Shown here piece by piece: positions 1 through 5,177 of a stretch of 5,177 bases of DNA. Where the stretch lies: NCBI GenBank assembly GCA_030621275.1, contig JAUXHY010000124.1, positions 1 through 5,177 of the forward strand, written 5' to 3'. Position 1 is the stretch's first letter, and every line of letters starts with the position of its first letter. The translations under genes and the position numbers were made by a program. The notes below the pieces were generated by a model. The model had not been told where the DNA came from. It saw only the letters and a list, made by a program, of their open reading frames with translations, and did not search any database. This DNA is from a bacterium (GTDB taxonomy: Bacteria; Fidelibacterota; Marinisomatia; Marinisomatales; JAHJCW01).

Positions 1-218
1 TTATCAACAATAGTCGATATCCATTCAGAACGTGGTTCATAGAATAAACGCAAATCAGAATCCATTATACCTTCACCACACCTTACCGGAATACCAATTT
101 GACTTTTTCTTTCTAATAGTAAAACCGTAAGTCCATTACTCGCCACAATTCTAGCGAATGTAGAACCGACAGGTCCAGCACCAACTATAATAATGTCATA
201 ATGTTTCGTGTTCCACAT
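1..218 (-). CDS. Geranylgeranyl reductase family FAD-dependent oxidoreductase, N-terminal part (runs off the left edge)
   Basis: Only the first 72 codons are present, from ATG at 218; the frame is open to base 1. They form the FAD-binding Rossmann start: a beta strand leads into GAGPVG (residues 13-18), and E36 at the end of the second strand (LLLERK) would bind the adenosine ribose. The following IGIPVRCGEG (41-50) is characteristic of the geranylgeranyl reductase family, which reduces isoprenoid double bonds in archaeal lipids, chlorophyll side chains and some quinones. The start is backed by GAGG at 228-231, nine bases before the ATG, and by the normal distance to the dinucleotide motif. 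The gene overlaps the 3' end of the ferredoxin gene by 23 bases, so the two are almost certainly co-translated, and the ferredoxin is a likely electron donor. Related FixC/ETF-quinone oxidoreductase flavoproteins are a weaker alternative, because the substrate-binding part is outside the window. Confidence 0.85.
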   Translation of the reverse strand, partial: MWNTKHYDIIIVGAGPVGSTFARIVASNGLTVLLLERKSQIGIPVRCGEGIMDSDLRLFYEPRSEWISTIVD

Positions 219-381
219 AGCTTATAACCTCAATTGGACAAACATAGATACACAATTTACATTCTGTGCATTTCTTAATATCTATTTCGATATCTTCTTC
301 GAATAATTCGATACAGTCAGCAGGACAGACAGCTACACAGGCACCACAAAAATCACACTCATCTTTGTCAACTTTAATCAT
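196..381 (-). CDS. Small 2[4Fe-4S] ferredoxin (61 aa)
   Basis: This is a soluble, two-cluster bacterial-type ferredoxin that carries low-potential electrons. Two complete CxxCxxCxxxCP motifs are visible: C9, C12, C15, C19-P20 and C38, C41, C44, C48-P49. There is one extra cysteine at C23, and the short acidic linker (EEDIEID) is typical of the fold. I chose ATG at 381 over the in-frame TTG at 393 because it starts directly at the conserved MIKVDKDEC. It also overlaps the stop of the upstream membrane-protein gene (ATGATTAA, 8 bases), which suits translational coupling; neither start has a clear SD. The 3' end overlaps the next gene, a geranylgeranyl-reductase-like flavoprotein, by 23 bases. 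Methanosarcina pairs a small ferredoxin with its geranylgeranyl reductase in the same way, so electron donation to that flavoprotein is the likely job. The fold is certain; the partner is inferred. Confidence 0.93.
   Translation of the reverse strand: MIKVDKDECDFCGACVAVCPADCIELFEEDIEIDIKKCTECKLCIYVCPIEVISYVEHETL
228..231 (-). promoter_or_regulatory. Shine-Dalgarno GAGG for the flavoprotein gene
   Basis: GAGG sits nine bases before ATG 218 and inside the last codons of the ferredoxin gene. It supports the 23-base overlap between the two genes as real rather than a mis-called start. Confidence 0.55.
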
Positions 382-1165
382 CTGTGACGCCAAAAGTAGG
401 ATATACTTTTTGATAGCGCAAATAATTATAACTGCGCAATATGAAGAACAATATTAATAATGGAATCAAAAACCATGCTTCACGTGATACAACAAACATT
501 GAAAAAATAAATATTGGATAGAATTTGGCTCGTTCCAAATGACGGATATGTTTACCAAATAGTAATACAATTAGAAATGGTAACGAAACGATTGAAGCTG
601 TGCTGATGACAGGATCATCAATAGAAATTCCAAACATTATACAAAAAATCAGAGCAAAGATTGCTATACTTATTTGAATATTTTTATACTTTTGATCGAT
701 AATTTGTGTTTCTTCATATTTGATGGAATGGATAAAAACAATCGCGGCAAAATATCCAAGATAAGATGAATAAAAATATATAAAATTATTCATAACCAAA
801 TCACTTGTAATAATCCACCCAATTGCGAAGAGAATGATGTATGTAATGAAGTAAAATAAACCTGATACTGTCTTTTTGTGAAATTCAATTTTTGAAATTT
901 CCTTAACATTGAATTTCTTCTTCAAAGAAGAATAAATTAGCGTAATAACAAATAATCCTCCAATTCCTATCAACCAATCGCTCCAGTCCCAAAAATAGAA
1001 TCTATCAGTTTGTGCTTTCCCGGCTGTCATCCCTGCAACAAATATGGACCAAATTCCAAATAATTGTGCCGGAATCCATTCCATAATTTTATCAAATGAT
1101 TTTATTGATTGCGTTAATTTTTCATATCGTTGGGAACCAACGGGAGCATATCTTGCTAGTAACAT
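374..1165 (-). CDS. Unrecognised polytopic membrane protein (263 aa)
   Basis: I do not recognise a family. The protein has about 7-8 hydrophobic segments (roughly residues 32-46, 64-79, 101-118, 124-145, 165-180, 186-203, 214-226 and 229-244). The N-terminus (1-30) is polar and basic, there is a basic loop at about 81-98, and the C-terminal tail ends YPTFGVTDD. It is rich in aromatic residues, with a striking FYFWDWSDW run at 56-64. No UbiA DxxxD motif, transporter signature, heme-ligand pattern or peptidase motif stands out. ATG at 1165 shares one base with the stop of the symporter gene (TAATG), and AGGAAG at 1174-1179 lies eight bases upstream, inside the symporter's last codons. The 3' end overlaps the ferredoxin gene by 8 bases. 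The double coupling suggests a job linked to the neighbours, perhaps a membrane partner of the ferredoxin/flavoprotein pair, but this is speculation. Confidence 0.8.
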   Translation of the reverse strand: MLLARYAPVGSQRYEKLTQSIKSFDKIMEWIPAQLFGIWSIFVAGMTAGKAQTDRFYFWDWSDWLIGIGGLFVITLIYSSLKKKFNVKEISKIEFHKKTVSGLFYFITYIILFAIGWIITSDLVMNNFIYFYSSYLGYFAAIVFIHSIKYEETQIIDQKYKNIQISIAIFALIFCIMFGISIDDPVISTASIVSLPFLIVLLFGKHIRHLERAKFYPIFIFSMFVVSREAWFLIPLLILFFILRSYNYLRYQKVYPTFGVTDD

Positions 1166-2619
1166 TATTTTTTCTTCCTATTTCTTGATATAATAATTAC
1201 AAGTACTACGATAACTAATATTATTATAATCCAATAATTTTTTACTTGCTCGATGGCGCTTTCCAATAAACCAACCGAATGCAAAAAGACAATAAAAATC
1301 ATGACCGGTGCAATATATTTTAAGAACACTTTAAAAATACCAACCAACCATGATCTATCTTTAAATACATTTTCTGCTCCATGTTTTAATTCGATTAATG
1401 CTTTATCGAATCCCCAAATCCATGCAACAAATATCGCAATTAATAATCCGCCAAGTGGTAATAAAACATTTGATGCTATAAAATCAGCTATATCAAAAAA
1501 TGTCATCCCATTATAGGTAACATTAGCTAATAAATTAAAAGACAAAGCGCTTGGAATTCCAAATAAGAATACCAATGAACCAAGTACTAAAACAGCTCTA
1601 TGTCTGCTCCACCTTCTTTCATCAACAAAGTATGCCACTACTACTTCTAACAATGAAATTGAAGATGTCAAAGCTGCCACAGTTAAAAGGACAAAAAATA
1701 ATAATCCAAAAACATATCCACCTGTCATTCCACCAAAAACAACAGTCAGAGTATTAAAAATTAAACCCGGTCCACCGGCCGGATCTTGTCCAGTTGCAAA
1801 AACTGCAGTAAATATTGCTACGCCCGCCATAATGGCGATTAACGTATCGAGAAATACAATTTGCATAGCAGCTTTCGGAATGTTAGTCTTTTTATTCAAA
1901 TAACTACCATAGGTCATTAAAGCACCCATTCCGAGACTTAATGTAAAAAAGGCGTGTCCCAATGCAATTAACACAGATTGACGGGTTATTTTAGCCCAAT
2001 CCGGTTTCCACAAAAAAGCCAAACCTTCTCCCGAGCCTTTAAGCGAAATACCTTTAATCATTAAAATAATTAGAATAACAAAGAGAACAGGCATCATAAT
2101 TTTACTAGCTTTCTCAATTCCATTTTTAACACCCAAAAAAACAACAGCCATCGTAAATACAAAAAAGATAGTATAAAAACCAATCATCCAAGTGGGATCA
2201 CCAACAAGTGAATTGAAATGATTACTAGCTTGTTCTGCCGTTCCTAAAGCACTAAAATTTCCTTGCAGGGCCTCAATCATATAGCCCAAAGACCATCCCG
2301 CAATTACCGTATAAAATGAGAGGATTATGAACCCTGCCAAAACACCCAATCCACCAATTGCAGTCCAAAATTTACTTCCGCTTAATTTCCTGAAAGCGCC
2401 AACCGGATTTCGCTGTGTAGTCCTTCCCATTAATATTTCCGCTACCACGACGGGTAAACCAACTATTGCAATACAAATTAAATATACGAAGATAAAAGCA
2501 GCACCACCATTTTCTCCTGCGATATAAGGGAATTTCCATATATTACCGAGTCCAATCGCTGAACCGGAAGCAGCTAAAACAAATCCAAATTTTGATCCCC
2601 AATGTTCTCTTTTAGCCAT
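1165..2619 (-). CDS. Neurotransmitter:sodium symporter (NSS/SNF, LeuT-like) family transporter
   Basis: This 484-residue inner-membrane protein would import an amino acid or related amine with Na+. About 12 membrane segments are visible, and the family landmarks are in order. REHW is at 4-7. Unwound TM1 reads AIGLGNIWKFPYIAGENGG (21-39), with N26 matching LeuT N27. TM6 has FFTLSLG (224-230), with T226 matching the LeuT Na1 ligand T254. TM8 has A315, T318 and S319, matching the LeuT Na2 ligands A351, T354 and S355. TM7 carries D258 where LeuT has N286. At the extracellular gate, K29 and D379 replace LeuT R30-D404, and H222 sits at the Q250 position. The length fits bacterial members. ATG at 2619 is fixed by the conserved N-terminus; an AAGGA at 2631-2635 sits 11 bases upstream. 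The gene overlaps the preceding one by 8 bases and the following one by 1 base. The substrate cannot be told from sequence; tryptophan, tyrosine, other hydrophobic amino acids and alanine are all known for bacterial members. Confidence 0.95.
   Translation of the reverse strand: MAKREHWGSKFGFVLAASGSAIGLGNIWKFPYIAGENGGAAFIFVYLICIAIVGLPVVVAEILMGRTTQRNPVGAFRKLSGSKFWTAIGGLGVLAGFIILSFYTVIAGWSLGYMIEALQGNFSALGTAEQASNHFNSLVGDPTWMIGFYTIFFVFTMAVVFLGVKNGIEKASKIMMPVLFVILIILMIKGISLKGSGEGLAFLWKPDWAKITRQSVLIALGHAFFTLSLGMGALMTYGSYLNKKTNIPKAAMQIVFLDTLIAIMAGVAIFTAVFATGQDPAGGPGLIFNTLTVVFGGMTGGYVFGLLFFVLLTVAALTSSISLLEVVVAYFVDERRWSRHRAVLVLGSLVFLFGIPSALSFNLLANVTYNGMTFFDIADFIASNVLLPLGGLLIAIFVAWIWGFDKALIELKHGAENVFKDRSWLVGIFKVFLKYIAPVMIFIVFLHSVGLLESAIEQVKNYWIIIILVIVVLVIIISRNRKKK
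1174..1179 (-). promoter_or_regulatory. Shine-Dalgarno AGGAAG for the membrane-protein gene
   Basis: AGGAAG lies eight bases before ATG 1165, within the codons for the basic tail (NRKKK) of the symporter. Together with the TAATG stop/start overlap, this points to translational coupling of the symporter and the unrecognised membrane protein. Confidence 0.6.
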
Positions 2620-3019
2620 TTGGAGATATATCCTTTTCTATAGTTTTTTCTTCCAATACATCACCTTCCATAATTTGATTGAATGGTTCCAAATGACTGT
2701 CCACTACAGCATCAAGCAATCCGTAAATATGTACGAAAAATGCCCACCAAGCATATTTGTTTCTATCTTTCAAATATGTATCATTTGAGCTTTCAATATT
2801 ATAGTTTTTACCATTCTCAATTGCTTGCCAAATCGCTAGCGATTCTAAAGTAATAATGATCCCGGCTTTTAGATATTTACCATTGTAAATTTGTCCTCCA
2901 CCCGGTAATATACTCCACAATGCAGCTTTTTTAGGGGTTTTAATTTTTGTTGAATCTATTTCCTGCCCAAATGAAGAAGAAAGAATTATAATAAAAATTA
3001 AAAACACTTTATGAATCAA
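2612..3019 (-). CDS. DUF5683 family exported/membrane protein, probable independent start inside the lipid-kinase frame
   Basis: This is the 135-residue tail of the lipid-kinase frame, read as its own gene from TTG at 3019. Read this way it starts with a normal signal peptide: basic MIHK, a hydrophobic core VFLIFIIILSSS, then FGQ, the kind of ending common in Bacteroidota-type secreted proteins. It is followed by the DUF5683 hallmark AALWSILPGGGQIYNGKY, a hydrophobic helix (about residues 52-66 of this product), and the second hallmark WWAFFVHIYGLLDAVVDSHL. The family occurs widely in Bacteroidota and relatives as small signal-peptide proteins and has no established function. AGGAG at 3029-3033 with a nine-base spacer precedes the TTG. 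The alternative is a true kinase-DUF5683 fusion, in which the signal-peptide core becomes an internal membrane anchor. The domain call is firm; the separate start is inferred. Confidence 0.6.
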   Translation of the reverse strand: MIHKVFLIFIIILSSSFGQEIDSTKIKTPKKAALWSILPGGGQIYNGKYLKAGIIITLESLAIWQAIENGKNYNIESSNDTYLKDRNKYAWWAFFVHIYGLLDAVVDSHLEPFNQIMEGDVLEEKTIEKDISPNG

Positions 3020-3922
3020 AGCGTTTATCTCCTGACAGTTACCGATGATAGGTTGTGCCTTAGGATTAATTTTTATATCTAATTTTTTATATTTTTCTTC
3101 AAATATTTCACCATCAAAATGGAAAGGGATAAACTCGGTACTTTCTACTTTAATATGCTTTGCTTGAAATGTCTCAAATTCTTCTATGTCTGTTATTTTA
3201 CCATTAGACAGTTTTGCGAAATTAGTAACAATTCTCCACCGTGTCATTTCTTTCACATAGCTAACATCAAATATACCATCATCTAATTTTGCTTTTGGAG
3301 TAAGTTGTAATCCGCCTCCAACATTCCAGCCATTTCCAATACTTACCAGAAAAATATCATCTTCAAGTTTTTTCCTATCTAAGGTTAACTTCATCGGAAT
3401 TCTTTTATATGCAAATAACGTATACCCAATTGCTAAAATATAGCGGAAAGCTCCCTTAATAAATTCAATTTTTCTACCATTCCAATTTACTTGCCCCTCA
3501 AAACCCATACCAAGAACATTGACAAATTTCCTACCGTTAACCTCACCTACATCAATGTTTTTTACATCGTGGTTCAATAATATTTGAATTGCTTCTTCAA
3601 TTGAATTATAGGGAATGCTGCAACTTCTTGCAAAATCATTTCCGGTTCCGATAGGAATCATTCCAAATGGTATTTTTAAATCGGGAACTCCATTAATTAC
3701 TTCATTAATTGTGCCATCACCACCGATGGCTACAATAACATCAAATTTAGGACCGATTTCTTTTACTAATTCTGTGGCATGCATCGGTTCTTGCGTAAAA
3801 TGAAATTCGTATTCTACTTTCTTTGTTCGGAGAATATTTTCAATTTGTGGTAACACTTTCATTGTTTTACCACTACCCGCTTCCGGGTTAACAATTAACA
3901 TATATCTTTTTTTCTTAGGCAT
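2612..3922 (-). CDS. Diacylglycerol kinase family lipid kinase with in-frame C-terminal DUF5683 extension
   Basis: Residues 1 to about 296 are a complete DAGKc lipid kinase (DgkB/YegS-like), which would phosphorylate diacylglycerol or a similar lipid with ATP at the membrane face. Visible motifs are NPEAGSGK (12-19), the nucleotide-binding GGDGT (67-71), GTGND (92-96), LDDG (213-216) and the late FDGE (269-272), which holds the usual catalytic glutamate. Family members normally stop at about 290-310 residues, shortly after the equivalent of INPKAQPIIG (285-294). Here the frame continues to 436 residues. It passes through a hydrophobic stretch at 306-316 and then a DUF5683-like domain with PGGGQIYNGKY (340-350) and DAVVDSHLEPF (404-414). 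I chose ATG at 3922 over the in-frame TTG at 3952 because AGGAG lies five bases before it and the kinase fold begins there. It starts 8 bases after ridA and overlaps the symporter gene by 8 bases. Whether kinase and tail are one polypeptide or two is open. Confidence 0.85.
   Translation of the reverse strand: MPKKKRYMLIVNPEAGSGKTMKVLPQIENILRTKKVEYEFHFTQEPMHATELVKEIGPKFDVIVAIGGDGTINEVINGVPDLKIPFGMIPIGTGNDFARSCSIPYNSIEEAIQILLNHDVKNIDVGEVNGRKFVNVLGMGFEGQVNWNGRKIEFIKGAFRYILAIGYTLFAYKRIPMKLTLDRKKLEDDIFLVSIGNGWNVGGGLQLTPKAKLDDGIFDVSYVKEMTRWRIVTNFAKLSNGKITDIEEFETFQAKHIKVESTEFIPFHFDGEIFEEKYKKLDIKINPKAQPIIGNCQEINALIHKVFLIFIIILSSSFGQEIDSTKIKTPKKAALWSILPGGGQIYNGKYLKAGIIITLESLAIWQAIENGKNYNIESSNDTYLKDRNKYAWWAFFVHIYGLLDAVVDSHLEPFNQIMEGDVLEEKTIEKDISPNG
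3029..3033 (-). promoter_or_regulatory. Internal Shine-Dalgarno AGGAG before TTG 3019
   Basis: This AGGAG lies in the minus-strand frame of the lipid kinase, nine bases before TTG 3019, exactly where a signal-peptide protein would start. It is as strong as the SD used by the kinase itself. This supports independent initiation of the DUF5683 protein. Confidence 0.55.
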
Positions 3923-3927
3923 ATTTA

Positions 3928-3932
3928 CTCCT
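3928..3932 (-). promoter_or_regulatory. Shine-Dalgarno AGGAG deciding the lipid-kinase start
   Basis: AGGAG sits five bases before ATG 3922 and overlaps the TAG stop of ridA (3931-3933). It favours ATG 3922 over the in-frame TTG at 3952, which would add ten residues unrelated to the family. It also suggests that ribosomes ending ridA restart here. Confidence 0.75.
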
Positions 3933-4317
3933 ATTTTAATGTTGCAATACAATCAATTTCAACTGACACACCCTTTGGAAGCGCTGATACTTCAACAACA
4001 GATCTTGCCGGCGGATCAACACCGTCAAACCGCTCCTTAAATACCGTATTCAGTTCAGGATAATTTGATAAATTTGTAATAAATACGGTTAGCTTAATCG
4101 ATTTACTTAAATTGGTTCCCGATGCCTTTAAAACAGATTCAATATTAATTAGTGTCTGTTTTACTTGTTCTGTGAAATCATCGGATACAACTTCACCTGT
4201 TTGGGGATCTAGTGGAACTTGTCCGGCAGTGTAGATCAAACCGTTAGATACAATTGCTTGACTATAATATCCAATCGCACCCGGTGCATTTTTAGTAAAT
4301 ATAATTTTTCTATTCAT
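3931..4317 (-). CDS. ridA: RidA family enamine/imine deaminase
   Basis: RidA (YjgF/YER057c/UK114) is a small cytosolic homotrimeric enzyme. It hydrolyses reactive enamines and imines such as 2-aminoacrylate, made by PLP-dependent serine/threonine dehydratases, to the keto acid and ammonia, which protects PLP enzymes from damage. The 128-residue length is exactly that of the family. Visible landmarks are Y17, the IYTAGQVPLDPQTGE segment (28-42) with T30 where Salmonella RidA has Ser, the catalytic R105 in PPARSVVEV (102-110), and E120 near the C-terminus. R105 and E120 fall on the same numbers as in Salmonella RidA, which places this in the catalytically competent RidA subfamily rather than the Rid1-7 groups that lack the arginine. 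C107 is replaced by V. ATG at 4317 lies five bases after the PPC gene with only a weak AAAGAA upstream, and the lipid kinase follows after 8 bases. Confidence 0.96.
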   Translation of the reverse strand: MNRKIIFTKNAPGAIGYYSQAIVSNGLIYTAGQVPLDPQTGEVVSDDFTEQVKQTLINIESVLKASGTNLSKSIKLTVFITNLSNYPELNTVFKERFDGVDPPARSVVEVSALPKGVSVEIDCIATLK

Positions 4318-4322
4318 ATTGT

Positions 4323-4754
4323 TTATTCTTTATTAGTTAAATCCCAAGTTGCTAAACCGATTTTATCATTGAAAGTACGTTTGGATTTACCCTCAACTTT
4401 ATGAATTATAAATTCTCCGACTACAGCAACATTCATGCTAAATAGATGTCCGCCAAATATCTCCATATTATGATTCCCGATAGTAATATGCGCATGGATA
4501 AATGGTTTTTCATCCAATAACATAATATTCCCTTGGTATGTAATCAATTCATGATCTTCTTTGAATGTCTTCTTTATGTATTCCTTTGAGTTAGAATCAT
4601 AAGCACCTAATTCAATATTATTCATTGCGCCAATACCAGTAATGTACCCATTTGAAATATTATGTTCTTTGCAAAAATTGGTCAACTCTTTAACAACATA
4701 TTCACCTTTTTCAAGGTAAACAAAATAAGTATTATCATGTTGTTTAAATTGCAT
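4323..4754 (-). CDS. PPC/DUF296 domain protein, stand-alone (143 aa)
   Basis: This is a single-domain PPC (plant and prokaryote conserved, DUF296) protein. In plants the domain is fused to AT-hook DNA-binding segments; the bacterial and archaeal stand-alone forms are trimeric and have no settled function. Visible landmarks are the GYITGIGAMNNIELGAYD segment (36-53), the EL(I)xYQGNI strand (69-77), KPFIHAHITIG (83-93), and GGHLFSMNVAVVGEFII (101-117). H87, H89 and H103 form the His set proposed to bind a metal in prokaryotic members. No AT-hook or signal peptide is present, so it should be cytosolic. ATG at 4754 directly abuts the TAA of alaS with no spacer, and I see no SD before it, so its translation probably depends on ribosomes finishing alaS. 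ridA follows after five bases. The family call is firm; the role is unknown. Confidence 0.92.
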   Translation of the reverse strand: MQFKQHDNTYFVYLEKGEYVVKELTNFCKEHNISNGYITGIGAMNNIELGAYDSNSKEYIKKTFKEDHELITYQGNIMLLDEKPFIHAHITIGNHNMEIFGGHLFSMNVAVVGEFIIHKVEGKSKRTFNDKIGLATWDLTNKE

Positions 4755-5177
4755 TTATAGTTTTTTTGAAATTATATAACTCATAATATGAGTGTTTGCG
4801 TGATTAAGTAACATTCTTAAATTATTTATATTTCTTGCACCAGTAAATGCCATATGGGATTTACCTCCTCCTTTGCCTTCACCTATAGTATTTGCTAATT
4901 CGTGTGCACTTATTCCCTTTTTAACTAAATCTTGTGATACTACTACCATTATTGGGGGTTTCACTTCACTTCTCACACCTAGGACACATATTTGACTATT
5001 CATATTATCATACAAATTATCACCAAGTATTCTTAATTCATTTTTTGATATATCATTTATATCAGTAATAATTACAGGAAAAGGAACATGATTTAGCATT
5101 TTTGATTTACTCAAAATATCATCAACATTTAATTTTTGCAGTTGACTAAAATCTTTAAGCTTTTTACTCAACTCTTT
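4755..5177 (-). CDS. alaS: Alanine--tRNA ligase, C-terminal part (enters from the right edge)
   Basis: The frame is open from the right edge for 140 codons to a TAA at 4755-4757, so this is the end of a longer gene; the TTG at 5171 is not a credible start. The sequence matches the C-terminal DHHA1 (C-Ala) domain of alanyl-tRNA synthetase, which helps bind the tRNA elbow and bring the editing site to mischarged tRNA(Ala). The diagnostic glycine-rich segment reads GEGKGGGKSHMAFTGARN, corresponding to GGKGGGRPDMAQAGG in E. coli AlaS. It is preceded by the strand-turn PPIMVVVSQDLVKKGISAHEL and followed by a terminal helix. The domain ends normally for the family, with no truncation. A stand-alone DHHA1 protein or AlaX-type editing protein remains possible because the catalytic part is off the window. 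The PPC gene starts on the very next base. Confidence 0.88.
   Translation of the reverse strand, partial: KELSKKLKDFSQLQKLNVDDILSKSKMLNHVPFPVIITDINDISKNELRILGDNLYDNMNSQICVLGVRSEVKPPIMVVVSQDLVKKGISAHELANTIGEGKGGGKSHMAFTGARNINNLRMLLNHANTHIMSYIISKKL

Noticed and set aside
266..457. Plus-strand open frame of 63 codons
   Set aside because: It is antisense to the ferredoxin with its eight cluster cysteines and to the end of the membrane protein. It has no SD and no recognisable domain.
1253..1757. Two plus-strand open frames (1253-1516 and 1551-1757)
   Set aside because: Both lie wholly within the symporter gene on the opposite strand, and their compositions look like antisense of membrane-protein codons. 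No start signal or family match is visible.
2327..2527. Plus-strand open frame of 66 codons
   Set aside because: It is antisense to the conserved N-terminal part of the symporter, proline-rich as expected from reversed glycine codons.
3060..3110. Assembly frameshift in an A-run as the cause of the kinase/DUF5683 fusion
   Set aside because: The kinase frame stays family-like through FDGE and on to INPKAQPIIG, downstream of the A-runs, so an indel there is unlikely. A substitution at the junction or a true fusion fits better.
3615..3803. Plus-strand open frame of 62 codons
   Set aside because: It is antisense to the GGDGT and GTGND motifs of the lipid kinase.
4219..4404. Plus-strand open frame of 61 codons
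   Set aside because: It crosses the ridA/PPC junction on the opposite strand with no supporting signal.
4755..5171. Reading the right-hand gene as a complete 138-residue protein from TTG 5171
   Set aside because: The frame stays open to the window edge and the sequence matches only the C-terminal domain of AlaS, so it is a partial gene.
1..5177. CRISPR arrays, tRNAs, insertion sequences, terminator hairpins and attachment sites
   Set aside because: No spaced direct repeats, transposase-like frames, cloverleaf or GC-rich hairpin with a T-run was seen by eye in a window that is almost fully coding.

Overview
This is an AT-rich bacterial window in which every recognisable gene lies on the minus strand, so transcription runs from right to left. 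The gene content suggests a member of the Bacteroidota/Ignavibacteriota/Marinimicrobia (FCB) group. The main reasons are a DUF5683-type protein with a short FGQ-ending signal peptide, weak or absent Shine-Dalgarno (SD) sequences at several genes, and AT-rich codon use. That assignment is inference; there is no rRNA or other phylogenetic marker beyond the end of alaS.

In transcription order the window holds: the 3' end of alaS (DHHA1 domain); a stand-alone PPC/DUF296 protein; ridA; a diacylglycerol/sphingosine-kinase-like lipid kinase whose frame runs without a stop into a signal-peptide DUF5683 protein; an NSS-family (LeuT-like) sodium symporter; an unrecognised 7-8 segment membrane protein; a 61-residue 2[4Fe-4S] ferredoxin; and the first 72 codons of a geranylgeranyl-reductase-family flavoprotein that leaves the window at base 1.

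The genes are packed with almost no spacing. Only 13 bases (3923-3930 and 4318-4322) lie outside a coding region, and the other junctions are abutting or overlapping by 1, 8, 8 and 23 bases. No terminator, promoter-sized gap, tRNA, repeat, mobile element or CRISPR array is visible. The simplest reading is one long, translationally coupled operon. The functions are mixed: translation and metabolite repair on the right, lipid phosphorylation and amino-acid/Na+ transport in the middle, and a ferredoxin-flavoprotein isoprenoid-reduction pair on the left.

The two points most worth a second look are the lipid-kinase/DUF5683 junction and the ferredoxin/flavoprotein pair. At the junction, an internal SD plus TTG sits exactly where a separate exported protein should begin, yet no stop codon intervenes. 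The second pair resembles the archaeal ferredoxin-dependent geranylgeranyl reductase arrangement. I see no clear evidence of a wholly novel system; the unrecognised membrane protein coupled to the redox pair is the best candidate for undescribed biology.
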